A DNA stretch of 64,000 nucleotides, from assembly GCF_900115585.1 (NCBI RefSeq), contig NZ_FOWZ01000004.1:186001-250000 (forward strand). The letters run 5' to 3'. This DNA is from Qipengyuania nanhaisediminis. Lineage in GTDB: Bacteria; Pseudomonadota; Alphaproteobacteria; Sphingomonadales; Sphingomonadaceae. A program made the position numbers and the translations under genes. This document shows positions 41,471 to 50,106 of this stretch, piece after piece. The first letter of the stretch is position 1. The number at the start of each line of letters is the position of its first letter. Below the pieces are notes generated by a model. The model was given only the letters and a program-made list of their open reading frames with translations, did not search any database and was not told the DNA's origin.

Positions 41471-41911
41471 TCAATCTGCTTCGGCGAGGGCTTTCAATTG
41501 GTCCGCGCACGCGCCCCAGCCTTCCTCGAAACCCATTTCCTCGTGCTGCTTCATAGCATCTTCGGTCCAGTGCCGGGCGCGGGCGATATAGCGCGTGCCC
41601 GTTCGCTCCGGCTCGATCTCCCAAATGCCGACCATGAACGGTCCGGCGGGCTGGAAGTCCGAATTGACAGCATCGGTGGTTACAAAGCGCTTGCCTTCCG
41701 ACCATTCGAGGAAAATGCCTTCCTGCGGCATTTCCTCGCCATTGGGTCCGCGCATCATCATGGCGCTGCGACCGCCTGCGTGCCGCTCCTGAGCGATCAT
41801 CTCGATGCTCCACGGCTTGGGGCACCACCATTCCTCTTGCCGGTTGGCTAATATGTCCCAGACTTTGGCCGGGGGAGCATCGATATAGCGGGTGATAGAA
41901 AGCTCGTTCAC
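41471..41911 (-). CDS. SRPBCC (AHSA1-like) domain protein
   Basis: 146 residues from GTG 41911. MNELSITRYIDAPPAKVWDI starts the START-like fold and GMKQHEEMGFEEGWGACADQL-type text (QHEEMGFEEGWGACADQL) closes it with the long C-terminal helix. These bind small hydrophobic ligands. GTGA overlap with the GST gene's stop. Third gene of a DUF1428-GST-SRPBCC run. Confidence 0.88.
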   Translation of the reverse strand: MNELSITRYIDAPPAKVWDILANRQEEWWCPKPWSIEMIAQERHAGGRSAMMMRGPNGEEMPQEGIFLEWSEGKRFVTTDAVNSDFQPAGPFMVGIWEIEPERTGTRYIARARHWTEDAMKQHEEMGFEEGWGACADQLKALAEAD

Positions 41912-42537
41912 TGGCTAGACCCTTCGACAAGTTTCATGTCGATCGCCTTCGCCTCCTGATAGGCCGACCGTTCGCGCAATCGCTGCGCATAGGCCTCGAA
42001 TACGGGCCGCTTTGGGATTGTGCCGAATTGCATCCCCCAGTCGACCTGGCTGCCGACATAGACATCGGCCATGGTGAAGCGATCTCCGCAGACATAGTCT
42101 CGGTCCGCCATGAGCGTCTCGAACGTGTCCATCGCCCGCTCGTAGCTGCCGAAGCCGAGCATGCCCTGCTTCTGCGGATCGTCGACGCCCCAGCCCATGC
42201 TGTTGGCCATGATGGCCTGTTCGACCGGCCCGGAAGCAAAGAACAACCGGCGGAAATAGGCGGCTTTCTCGTGCGGCTCGGGCAATAGCCCCGCCTCGGG
42301 ATGCATTTCGGCGAGGTAATGACAGATCGCTGCCGCTTCGGTGACCGTGTGGATGTGATCGCCATGATGGTGGACGAGCGTCGGGACCTTGCCGAGCGGG
42401 TTGGCCTTGAGAAAAGCTTCAGACTTCGCGGCCCATTCGACCAGCTCCGTCTCGTAATCCGCGCCGACCTCGTGCAGCGCCCAGCGGGCGATCTGGCCCC
42501 TGCTCATCGGGTTGGTGAAGAAGGTATAGTCGGCCAT
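41908..42537 (-). CDS. Glutathione S-transferase family protein
   Basis: 209 residues. The thioredoxin-like N-domain has FFTNPMSRGQIARWALHEVG, then NPLGKVPTLVHHHGD with the cis-proline, and VTEAAAICHYLAEMHPE as glutathione-contacting segment. The helical domain has DRFTMADVYVGSQVDWG with the N-capping aspartate. Probable conjugation or peroxidase role. Start ATG 42537 sits on the DUF1428 stop (TGATG). Confidence 0.92.
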   Translation of the reverse strand: MADYTFFTNPMSRGQIARWALHEVGADYETELVEWAAKSEAFLKANPLGKVPTLVHHHGDHIHTVTEAAAICHYLAEMHPEAGLLPEPHEKAAYFRRLFFASGPVEQAIMANSMGWGVDDPQKQGMLGFGSYERAMDTFETLMADRDYVCGDRFTMADVYVGSQVDWGMQFGTIPKRPVFEAYAQRLRERSAYQEAKAIDMKLVEGSSQ

Positions 42538-42896
42538 CAATCCCTCCCGCTCGTGAGGATCGGTGTAAAGCCGCCCCACATCATGCGCATGCCGTCGAAG
42601 GCCATTTCACCCATTTCCTCCTCCCAGAAGGAGTCGTTTTCCATCTTCGCGTGCGCGGCATCGGCGGTGGCCTTGTCGGGCCAGATCATCCAGCTGAAGA
42701 CGATTTTCTCACCCTTTTCGGCTTTCGTCGCCTTGCGAAAATCGGTCACCTTGCCGTCGCTGATATCTTCTTCCCAGGCTTCGACTATCTCGGTGACACC
42801 GTATTCGTGGAACTTTGCAGCGGCCTTTTCAGCTTGTTCGCGATAGGCGTTCTTATTGCCTTCGGGCACGGCAATCAGGAATCCCTGGATATACAT
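42537..42896 (-). CDS. DUF1428 family protein
   Basis: 119 residues. MYIQGFLIAVPEGNKNAYRE and FDGMRMMWGGFTPIL are the family ends; KIVFSWMIWPDKATADAAH is central. Ferredoxin-like alpha/beta barrel related to YbaA; function unknown. First gene of the DUF1428-GST-SRPBCC operon. Confidence 0.9.
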   Translation of the reverse strand: MYIQGFLIAVPEGNKNAYREQAEKAAAKFHEYGVTEIVEAWEEDISDGKVTDFRKATKAEKGEKIVFSWMIWPDKATADAAHAKMENDSFWEEEMGEMAFDGMRMMWGGFTPILTSGRD

Positions 42897-42948
42897 TGCG
42901 GCTCTCCTCTCAGCATCGAGAGTAGCACCGCGACTTGGCGATTGCGCG

Positions 42949-43794
42949 TCAATTCTGGCGGAAGGCCCAACGCAGCGTCTTGCCTACGCCCCAGGTCGCC
43001 GCTCGAGCCGGGAAGGCGCCTATACCAGGCCGCTCTAGCCCGAGCATGGAGCGTGCGAAGGGCGGCAGAAGCGCCACCGCTTCCGCACCGAGCATGGACT
43101 GGACGGCCGGCGGGGCCCCTTGCGGACGTTGCGTGAGGACCAAGTCGGCAATCTCGCGCGCCTTGGGCGATGTTGCGAGATCACTGCGCAGCTCGCGGAA
43201 TATCTGCTCTGCCTCCCGCCTGTCGAGCGGGACCGGATCGGCACCCAGCGCACGGGCGATAACGGCGAACTGCCGGTAATACTCGTCCTGCTCGCTGCCC
43301 GGCATATCCGGCCTCACGTGGCGCAGGTATGCTGCGAGGAAACTAGTCGCTTCAGCGACGTGCACCCAGGCGAGTATTCGCGGATCGCTGGCGGAATAGG
43401 GCGAACCGTCGGGCACGGTACCGCCAACTGCAGCATGAATCCGATTGACCCGCTCGATCGCGGCCTGTGCGTCGTCGCGATGGCCGAAGGTCGTGACCGC
43501 GATGAACCGCGCGGTGCGCCGCAGCCGGCCATGCATGTCGGAGCGGAAGTTGGAATGGTCGAGCACGCCCTGAAGCGCGTGCGGATGGAGCATCTGCAAG
43601 AGCAGGCCGCGTATCCCGCCGACCATCATGCCCACGATGTCCGCGTGTACCATGCGTATCGGCGTGTCTTTCTCGAACAGGGCATCGTCCGAAACCGGGA
43701 CCGGCTGTTCCCCGCCTTCGACATCGTTGAACACGCCGCGCACCCGCTCGACGAGCTTCATGCGAATGCGTTCTGAAAGCGGGTCTTGGGGCAT
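42949..43794 (-). CDS. MpaB/rubber-oxygenase-like (DUF2236) protein
   Basis: 281 residues. [21 protein letters not shown] and [20 protein letters not shown], then [20 protein letters not shown], are the conserved helices of the DUF2236 family, which includes latex-clearing protein Lcp and fungal MpaB. Conserved histidines (LHPH, FGHRD, WVH) could bind heme. Function is not known in this lineage. It is divergent from cobS with 55 bases between. Confidence 0.85.
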   Translation of the reverse strand: MPQDPLSERIRMKLVERVRGVFNDVEGGEQPVPVSDDALFEKDTPIRMVHADIVGMMVGGIRGLLLQMLHPHALQGVLDHSNFRSDMHGRLRRTARFIAVTTFGHRDDAQAAIERVNRIHAAVGGTVPDGSPYSASDPRILAWVHVAEATSFLAAYLRHVRPDMPGSEQDEYYRQFAVIARALGADPVPLDRREAEQIFRELRSDLATSPKAREIADLVLTQRPQGAPPAVQSMLGAEAVALLPPFARSMLGLERPGIGAFPARAATWGVGKTLRWAFRQN

Positions 43795-43849
43795 TGCTGG
43801 CCAATATAGGCTTGGCGCAGCGGAGATAAATGCCTACGTCGCCCAAGCG

Positions 43850-44842
43850 ATGAACGAGATGACCGACAAGACCTTCGACGCGGCTGCCAAAACCGTCCTT
43901 TCCGCTCCCGATACCGAGGTGGATGTCCGCGAGACATTCGGCATCGATATCGACTGGAAAGTCCCGGCCTTTTCCAAGCCTGACGAGCGTACGCCCGATC
44001 TCGACGAAAACTATGTGTTCGATCCGGACACGACGCTCGCGATCCTGGCCGGCTTTGCGCACGACCGCCGCGTGATGGTCCAGGGCTATCACGGCACCGG
44101 CAAGTCGACCCACATCGAACAGGTCGCCGCGCGTCTCAACTGGCCGTGTATCCGTATCAACCTCGATGCGCATATCAGCCGTATCGACCTTGTCGGCCGC
44201 GATGCCATCGTGCTGCGCGACGGCTTGCAGGTCACCGAATTCCGCGAAGGCCTGCTGCCTTGGGCGCTCCAGCACCCGGTTGCGCTGGTCTTCGACGAAT
44301 ACGACGCGGGCCGTCCGGACGTGATGTTCGTGATCCAGCGCGTGCTCGAACAGCAGGGCAAGCTGACCCTGCTCGACCAGAACCGCGTGATCCGCCCCGA
44401 CAAGCACTTCCGCCTTTTCGCGACCGCCAACACCGTCGGCCTAGGCGATACCAGTGGGCTTTATCACGGCACGCAGGCGATCAACCAGGGACAGATGGAC
44501 CGCTGGAACATCGTGGTTGGTCTCAACTACCTGCCCGCCGAGACCGAGCAGAAGATTGTCGAGGCGAAGAACCCCGACATCGATCCCAAGATCCTCGCCG
44601 ACATGATCAAGGTCGCCGACCTGTCGCGCCAGGGTTTCATCAACGGCGATATCTCGACCGTGATGAGCCCGCGCACGGTGATCACCTGGGCGCAGAACTA
44701 CGCCATCTTCAAGGACGTGGGCTTTGCCTTCCGTCTCTCCTTCCTCAACAAGTGCGACGAGGAAGAACGCATGCTGGTGGCCGAATACTACCAGCGCGTC
44801 TTCGGCGAAGACCTGCCCGAAAGCGTGGTCGGCAAGAGTTAA
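43850..44842 (+). CDS. cobS: CobS-like AAA+ ATPase (cobaltochelatase subunit)
   Basis: 330 residues. [20 protein letters not shown] is the CobS N-terminus; [19 protein letters not shown] is the P-loop, [12 protein letters not shown] the Walker B, and [19 protein letters not shown] the sensor region. CobS with CobT and CobN inserts cobalt into hydrogenobyrinic diamide. No cobT follows; the next gene is a penicillin-binding protein. Start ATG 43850 is chosen; ATG 43859 is also possible. Confidence 0.92.
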   Translation: MNEMTDKTFDAAAKTVLSAPDTEVDVRETFGIDIDWKVPAFSKPDERTPDLDENYVFDPDTTLAILAGFAHDRRVMVQGYHGTGKSTHIEQVAARLNWPCIRINLDAHISRIDLVGRDAIVLRDGLQVTEFREGLLPWALQHPVALVFDEYDAGRPDVMFVIQRVLEQQGKLTLLDQNRVIRPDKHFRLFATANTVGLGDTSGLYHGTQAINQGQMDRWNIVVGLNYLPAETEQKIVEAKNPDIDPKILADMIKVADLSRQGFINGDISTVMSPRTVITWAQNYAIFKDVGFAFRLSFLNKCDEEERMLVAEYYQRVFGEDLPESVVGKS

Positions 44843-44862
44843 GGTTGAGCCCCCTATGAATG

Positions 44863-44886
44863 ACTGTGTTATTTGTGTAGCACAGT
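44863..44886. promoter_or_regulatory. Dyad-symmetric element between cobS and the penicillin-binding protein gene
   Basis: ACTGTG at 44863-44868 and CACAGT at 44881-44886. Within it TGTG-N-TA-N6-TA-N-CACA is symmetric, a layout like GntR-type operators. It ends five bases before ATG 44892, so binding or folding there would affect expression of the next gene. Confidence 0.4.
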
Positions 44887-44891
44887 AGGTC

Positions 44892-47078
44892 ATGGGCGTA
44901 CTCGATTCCATCTTTCGCAGACGGCGCGGCGAACCGGCGATGTCATCGCATCGCGGCTTCTATTCGCTGCACGACGGTTTCGACGACGATGCCTGGGATG
45001 CACGTTGGGACGACCTCGACGATGCGCTCGCCCGGCAGGAGCAGAAACGCCTGCGGCCGTGGCAACGCGATTACTGGCGCGGCCGCCGCAAACGCTGGTG
45101 GTTCGTCCGGGCCATTGCCGGCGTGCTGGCGCTGTTCATCGTCCTTGTCGGCTGGCTGGCGATCACGGCGCCGCTGGGAAAGTCCCTTGAACCGATCGCG
45201 CCGCCGCAGATCACCCTGCTGGCGGCGGACGGGACGCCGATCGCCCGCAATGGGGCGATTACGGACGAGCCAGTCGATGTCGACCGACTGCCACCCCATG
45301 TGATCCAGGCCTTCCTCGCGATCGAGGACCGTCGTTTCTACAGCCATTGGGGCGTCGACCCGCGCGGGATCGCCCGTGCTGCGGTGACTGGCACCGGCGG
45401 GGGCAGCACTATTACACAGCAGCTCGCCAAGTTCACCTTCCTGACTCCCGAGCGAACGCTGACCCGCAAGGCTCGCGAGGCATTGATCGCATTCTGGCTG
45501 GAAAGCTGGCTGACCAAGGACGAGATCCTCGAACGCTACCTGTCGAACGCCTATTTCGGCGACAATGTGTACGGGCTGAGAGCGGCGAGCCTCCATTATT
45601 TCTATCGCCAGCCGGAAAACCTGCGCCCCAACCAGGCGGCCATGCTGGCAGGACTGCTGCAGGCTCCCAGCGCCTATGCGCCCACTCGCCATTACGAGCG
45701 TGCAGAGAAGCGCATGCGGCTGGTCATCCAGTCGATGGTTGCAGCGGGTTACATCACCGATGCGCAGGCGCGCGCGATGAAGTCTCCCGCACTCGATGTG
45801 CGCATGAAGAGCGATCTTCCCACCGGCACCTATTTCGCTGACTGGGCCTTGCCCGAAGCGCGCGAGCTGACCGAAACTGGGTATTCGCGCCAGACGCTCA
45901 CCACGACGCTGGACAGTCGGCTCCAGAACATCGCTCGTAACGTGACGAGCCGTGCGCCTCTCGGGAATGCGCAAGTGGCACTTGTCGCCATGCGCACGAA
46001 TGGCGAGGTCGTGGCGATGATCGGCGGCAAGGACTATACGAAATCGCCCTTCAACCGTGCCACGCAGGCAGAACGGCAGCCAGGCTCCACGATCAAGACC
46101 TTCGTCTACCTCGCCGCGCTTCGCGACGGGTGGAGCCCCGACGACACCATCGACAATACCGAAATCACCGAGGGCAGCTATCGCCCGCGCAATGCCAACG
46201 GCCGCTATTCGCCAACCATCACCCTGCGCGATGCCCTGGCGCAGTCCAGCAATGTCGCGACGCTGCGCCTCTTCAATGAAGTCGGCTCGGAAAAGGTCAT
46301 CGAGACTGTCCGAGACTTCGGCATCACGGGAGATTTCACGCGAGGCGACCCTAGTATTGCGCTTGGTTCGACCAGCATGAACCTGCTCGAACTGACCGCA
46401 GCCTATGCGGGCATCGCCGCAAACTCTTTCCCGATAACGCCGCACGCTTTCGCCAAGGAAGAGAAGGGGTGGTTCCAGCGCCTGTGGGACGGCAACGACA
46501 GCTTGAGCGGTTCGACACATGCCGAGATCGAGGACATGCTGCGCGCCGTGATCAATGAAGGCACCGGGCGACGCGCGATGTTGTCCGGACCGAATTTCGG
46601 CAAGACCGGCACCAGCCAGGAGAACCGCGATGCCCTGTTTGTGGGCTATGCAGGAGACCTCGTGGTCGGCGTCTGGATCGGGAATGATGACAATTCCCCG
46701 CTCGACGGTATTTCGGGTGGCGGGCTTCCGGCACAGATCTGGCGCGATTTCATGACGCAGGCGCTCGGCGCTAGCGCGGCGCCCGATCGCCCCGGTCCGC
46801 GTTCGAACGAGGACCCCGGCGGTCCGGTCGAACCGCTCGATGTGCCCGATCTGGAAGACATTCCCATCGGCGACGGTAACTCGCGCCTGCGCATCCGCGA
46901 CGGCGAAGCGGTTTTCTCGACTGAAATAGACGGCATCCCGGTCGATATCCGCATTGGCGACGAAGGCGTTTCGGTATCCGAAGAAGCGATAGAGGAAGCG
47001 CGGCGCAGGGCCGAAGAACAGCGTTATGAGGCCGTTCGCGAAGAATTGGAGCGTCGCGGCGCGCTCGAGGCGAACTAG
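44892..47078 (+). CDS. Class A penicillin-binding protein (PBP1A type)
   Basis: 728 residues. A cytoplasmic acidic/basic N-terminus of ~75 residues and one membrane anchor (VRAIAGVLALFIVLVGWLA) precede the GT51 glycosyltransferase, with catalytic glutamate E145 in AIEDRRFYSHWGVDP and GGGSTITQQLAK. The transpeptidase has S399-T-I-K402, SSN in ALAQSSNVATLR, and KTGTS (K571). It polymerises and cross-links peptidoglycan. The last ~110 residues are a Pro/Asp-rich extension with a terminal charged helix (EEARRRAEEQRYEAVREELE). ATG 44940 is an alternative start. Confidence 0.94.
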   Translation: MGVLDSIFRRRRGEPAMSSHRGFYSLHDGFDDDAWDARWDDLDDALARQEQKRLRPWQRDYWRGRRKRWWFVRAIAGVLALFIVLVGWLAITAPLGKSLEPIAPPQITLLAADGTPIARNGAITDEPVDVDRLPPHVIQAFLAIEDRRFYSHWGVDPRGIARAAVTGTGGGSTITQQLAKFTFLTPERTLTRKAREALIAFWLESWLTKDEILERYLSNAYFGDNVYGLRAASLHYFYRQPENLRPNQAAMLAGLLQAPSAYAPTRHYERAEKRMRLVIQSMVAAGYITDAQARAMKSPALDVRMKSDLPTGTYFADWALPEARELTETGYSRQTLTTTLDSRLQNIARNVTSRAPLGNAQVALVAMRTNGEVVAMIGGKDYTKSPFNRATQAERQPGSTIKTFVYLAALRDGWSPDDTIDNTEITEGSYRPRNANGRYSPTITLRDALAQSSNVATLRLFNEVGSEKVIETVRDFGITGDFTRGDPSIALGSTSMNLLELTAAYAGIAANSFPITPHAFAKEEKGWFQRLWDGNDSLSGSTHAEIEDMLRAVINEGTGRRAMLSGPNFGKTGTSQENRDALFVGYAGDLVVGVWIGNDDNSPLDGISGGGLPAQIWRDFMTQALGASAAPDRPGPRSNEDPGGPVEPLDVPDLEDIPIGDGNSRLRIRDGEAVFSTEIDGIPVDIRIGDEGVSVSEEAIEEARRRAEEQRYEAVREELERRGALEAN

Positions 47079-47491
47079 TCCTTCGCTGGCTCGGCCATCA
47101 GCACGTTCATGACTGCGGTCGCGATGGGGCGGTCGGGATTATCCTGCCACGCCTCGACCGTGATGTTTGCGCTGCGGCGACCAAGCTTCGTGACGCGGCC
47201 GCTTGCGTAAGTCTCGCGGCTCTTTCCCGCAGACAGATATTGGACGGTGATATTGATCGGCTTGAGCACCGCCTCGCGATCCTTTTGCGCCAATAAAGCG
47301 CGCAGAGCCGCGTAGCCTGCGGTCTCGAGCAAGCCGCCGGTTGCGCCCCCGTGATAATGCTCGGGCCGCCCTTCGACCGCTTCGACGAAATCGACGCGCA
47401 TGACCGGCGTATCGCCGTCCCATTCCGCCAGCTTGATGCCGAGGGAACGGGCGTAGGGAGTGAGGACACTGATGTCGGGGTGCTCAGCCAT
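47075..47491 (-). CDS. PaaI-type hotdog thioesterase (first of two)
   Basis: 138 residues. EHYHGGATGGLLETAGYAAL is the hotdog helix with the family HGG motif and catalytic-site region; PINITVQYLSAGKSRETYAS is the following strand pair. Likely hydrolyses an acyl-CoA thioester. It starts inside the 3' end of the second thioesterase gene (8-base overlap), and its stop overlaps that of the penicillin-binding protein by four bases. Confidence 0.88.
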   Translation of the reverse strand: MAEHPDISVLTPYARSLGIKLAEWDGDTPVMRVDFVEAVEGRPEHYHGGATGGLLETAGYAALRALLAQKDREAVLKPINITVQYLSAGKSRETYASGRVTKLGRRSANITVEAWQDNPDRPIATAVMNVLMAEPAKD

Positions 47492-47942
47492 TTGGCACCT
47501 CCCGCGTGTCGGCTCCGCCGATTTTCATGAAAACCCCCTGGATGTGGGCCACGGGATCATCGACGTCGCCATCATGGGCAAGGCCCCTGACAAAAGCGGC
47601 GCTGCGGGTGAGGCGATAACATTGCGAGCGGCCGAAGACCGACGCACCTTCGCGCGCCGGGCGCACGTAATCGACCCTCAGATCGAGCGTCGCAATGGGT
47701 TCGAAGCGGTCCATCGTTTTCCAGATTGCGAGGCCGCTCGCCATGTCCATGAGGCTCATGATCGGGCCCGAGGCAAGCACCCGCTGGCCATCTTCACCGA
47801 GCAGGTCGGTACGCCAGGGGAGGGTGAGTTCAACCCAATCTTCACCGTGGTCGGAATAGGTCAGGCCCAGCCACCCCGAATGCCCCCTGCTGGTGAGGAC
47901 GGGTGTGGCGGCGCGCGGATCGAATTTGGCGGTCTCGGTCAT
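47484..47942 (-). CDS. PaaI-type hotdog thioesterase (second, divergent copy)
   Basis: 152 residues. LASGPIMSLMDMASGLAIWK replaces the HGG motif by SGP, keeping the aspartate; ATLDLRVDYVRPAREGASVF is the strand pair. It overlaps the next hotdog gene, suggesting the two products form a heteromeric or functionally paired thioesterase. Upstream lies a 138-base divergent spacer before the 53-residue peptide gene. Confidence 0.87.
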   Translation of the reverse strand: MTETAKFDPRAATPVLTSRGHSGWLGLTYSDHGEDWVELTLPWRTDLLGEDGQRVLASGPIMSLMDMASGLAIWKTMDRFEPIATLDLRVDYVRPAREGASVFGRSQCYRLTRSAAFVRGLAHDGDVDDPVAHIQGVFMKIGGADTREVPNG

Positions 47943-48080
47943 GGTTTCACGCGGCGATAGCGCCGGGTTCCCGCAAGTTACAGCCTTTTAATTCGATCCC
48001 GGCGCGCCGAAGCGCCAGCCAGTTCCTGCGCGGCGAAAGCAGGACATTGGCGTCCGGCTCCGCGCAACAGGCAGCACACA

Positions 48081-48242
48081 ATGGATCTTCCCAAGATCGA
48101 TATTTCCAGCCTGCCGGGTCTCGACACGGTCACCGGTCTCTTCGGCAGCCTTTCCGCCCATGGCGGTCCGACCGTGGACGATCGCGTGGTCGTGATCATG
48201 GTCTACGTCTACGAGACCGTAGATCCCGAAGCCTTTCTCTGA
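48081..48242 (+). CDS. 53-residue peptide of unknown function, possible modified-peptide precursor
   Basis: Open frame ATG 48081 to TGA 48242. The N-terminal part MDLPKIDISSLPGLDTVTGL is leader-like and mildly amphipathic; a Gly/Ser/His hinge (GSLSAHGGP) follows; the C-terminal part DDRVVVIMVYVYETVDPEAF is hydrophobic then acidic. No cysteine, no obvious signal peptide. CAGG lies about 12 bases upstream. It is first in a tight three-gene run with a cupin/HEAT-like protein 16 bases later and a HxH cupin-like protein after that. This position is what one expects of a precursor peptide, but no known family is recognised. Confidence 0.55.
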   Translation: MDLPKIDISSLPGLDTVTGLFGSLSAHGGPTVDDRVVVIMVYVYETVDPEAFL

Positions 48243-48258
48243 AGCCGGGTTCTACGCA

Positions 48259-49224
48259 ATGAGGATCGATCCGAAATTGCGCGCGCTGCGAGGTGATCCC
48301 GCCTCGCAGCGCAACGCGCAGCTGGCGCTCGAACGAGTGCGCGACGACTGGCGCAGCGGGCAGGGATCTCAAGCGCTTGGCGAGCTTGAGGCCTACGGGG
48401 AAGGCGCGCCGCTGGACCAGTGCCCGAACTTGGCGTCACTCTTCGGAGAAGGCCCACACGCGCAGGACCTGGTGTCGGCACTGATGCAGCCGATGCTGGC
48501 CTGCCTTGCGGAAAACCCGACGGGCCAGGTGCCAATCCGTCACCAGCATTCCGATGGTCTCAGCGTGCTCCAGCTCGCCCAGTCCGGCAGTGCGGCACTG
48601 ACGCTGCTGATGTACACTGAGCTGGACGGTGCCGAAGCGAAGTCCGCCTGTTTTGCAGGCGGTGAGCGGCACGAGACCGTGTTGGCGGGCAGCGCCGACA
48701 TCCGCTTTCTCGAATTGCTCGAAGAGCAGCGGGAAAGGGCGGCGATCGATTGCGATACCCGCCGGATCACCGCAGGCGAAGTGATGCATTTCGCCGGGCG
48801 GAAATACACCAAATCTATCCTGAGGGTTCATGGCAGGATGGTGGTCCTGCGTCTGTCAAGGACCGACGAGGTGCCTTGCGACGCTTGCGAATATGCGCTG
48901 GACGATGGTCGCCTGCTGCACCGGGCGAGCGGCTCGCGCCACGAGAGCGGTCTTGAAATGAAGGCGGCCTTGCTCGGGCGCATGGGTCGGCGCGATGCGG
49001 CACCGGTCCTTGCCCGGCTCACCCGCGAGGGCAGCGACCACGCCCGCTGGCAGGCTCTGCGCGAATGCCTCGCGCTCGACAGTGGAGTTGGGTTCGCCGC
49101 GCTCAGCCGGATGGCCAGCGACCCCGTCGATCCACTCGCTGCAACGGCGGGGGCGCTGCGGGCGCAGCTGCTCGAAACCTATCCCCAGCTCGCCTCACAG
49201 GAGCTTGCCGAATGCCCCGCGTAA
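48259..49224 (+). CDS. Unrecognised protein: cupin-like middle, helical-repeat C-terminus
   Basis: 321 residues. I do not recognise a named family. About residues 90-215 alternate short beta strands with glycines (HQHSDGLSVLQLAQSG, FAGGERHETVLAGSADIRFL, ITAGEVMHFAGRKYTKSILR), cupin-like. A CxxC pair is in DEVPCDACEYALDDG. Residues about 235-315 look like HEAT-type helices (AAPVLARLTREGSDHARWQA). It starts 16 bases after the peptide gene and overlaps the next gene by 13 bases. Confidence 0.7.
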   Translation: MRIDPKLRALRGDPASQRNAQLALERVRDDWRSGQGSQALGELEAYGEGAPLDQCPNLASLFGEGPHAQDLVSALMQPMLACLAENPTGQVPIRHQHSDGLSVLQLAQSGSAALTLLMYTELDGAEAKSACFAGGERHETVLAGSADIRFLELLEEQRERAAIDCDTRRITAGEVMHFAGRKYTKSILRVHGRMVVLRLSRTDEVPCDACEYALDDGRLLHRASGSRHESGLEMKAALLGRMGRRDAAPVLARLTREGSDHARWQALRECLALDSGVGFAALSRMASDPVDPLAATAGALRAQLLETYPQLASQELAECPA

Positions 49225-50099
49225 TAGATGTGGCCGACACTCACTCGCACGCTCTTGGAGAAAGCATCGAAATGCTGTCGGGAGGCTTCGATCCCGAAGA
49301 CGAGTGCAACCTCTCGAATGCCGCACTTGCTTTGAGGCGGCTCGCCAACGACCGCAATTTCCTCGGCGACCTGCTGATCGAACAGCTCAAGCAGAACCAC
49401 CGCGAAGGCGGCCACGAAAGCGGCTACGGGCCGCAGGCAATCGTCCTGTCACCGAACATGGGCAGCTTCTTTCTGCGTGCGAATATCTGGCCCAGTGAAG
49501 ACGAGGCCTGCTTCAAGGCCAGCGGCGCGAAGACATTCGTCTACGGAATTCCGCACGACCACAATTTCAGCTTTTTGACGGCAGGCTATTTCGGGCCGGG
49601 CTATCTGAGCGATTACTACGAATACGACTACGAAAGCGTGGCGGGATATAAGGGCGAGAATGCAGGCCTGCGGTTTGTCGAGCGGTCCGCCCTTACCGAA
49701 GGCAAGCTGATGCTCTACCGCGCCCACCGCGACGTGCACGCGCAACTTCCGCCGGAAAGCCTTTCCGTCTCGCTCAACATCATGCACGTCGACCCTGCCA
49801 AGGGCTGGTATGACCAGTACGGCTTCGATCTCGAGAACGATGCCGTTACGGGCATTCTCAACCCCACTTCGACCGAGTGCTTCCTGCGCTGCGCCATCGG
49901 AATCGGAACCGAAGAAGCGCTGGATTTCGCTGAGTGGGTCGGCAAGGCGCACCCCAGCGACCGCATGCGCCTCGCCAGCTACGAGGCGAGAAGCGGGCTG
50001 CTGGACAAGGCTGGCCGGGATGCGCTGTGGCGGCAGGCAGAGCAGAGCGGCAGCATAATGCTCGCGGCCGAAGCCGCTTCGCGAAGAGCTGCGCTCTAG
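49212..50099 (+). CDS. Unrecognised HxH cupin-like protein, putative metalloenzyme
   Basis: 295 residues from ATG 49212, inside the previous gene's 3' end. VYGIPHDHNFSFLTAGYFGP (H115-D-H117) and MLYRAHRDVHAQLPPESLSV (H172, H176) supply four histidines in the order expected of a cupin metal site. A tyrosine-rich stretch, SDYYEYDYESVAGYKG, lies between them. The C-terminal ~90 residues are helical. It recalls cysteine-dioxygenase/cupin folds, but reaction and substrate are unknown. Third gene of the peptide cassette; converges with the small membrane protein gene. Confidence 0.72.
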   Translation: MPRVIDVADTHSHALGESIEMLSGGFDPEDECNLSNAALALRRLANDRNFLGDLLIEQLKQNHREGGHESGYGPQAIVLSPNMGSFFLRANIWPSEDEACFKASGAKTFVYGIPHDHNFSFLTAGYFGPGYLSDYYEYDYESVAGYKGENAGLRFVERSALTEGKLMLYRAHRDVHAQLPPESLSVSLNIMHVDPAKGWYDQYGFDLENDAVTGILNPTSTECFLRCAIGIGTEEALDFAEWVGKAHPSDRMRLASYEARSGLLDKAGRDALWRQAEQSGSIMLAAEAASRRAAL

Positions 50100-50106
50100 G
50101 AGCTTC

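Noticed and set aside
44943-46520. A 525-codon open frame antisense to the penicillin-binding protein gene
   Set aside because: Shadow of PBP1A; no start site, no family features.
47075-47942. The two adjacent hotdog genes as a recent tandem duplication
   Set aside because: Their motifs differ (HGG against SGP) and overall similarity is low, so any duplication is old.
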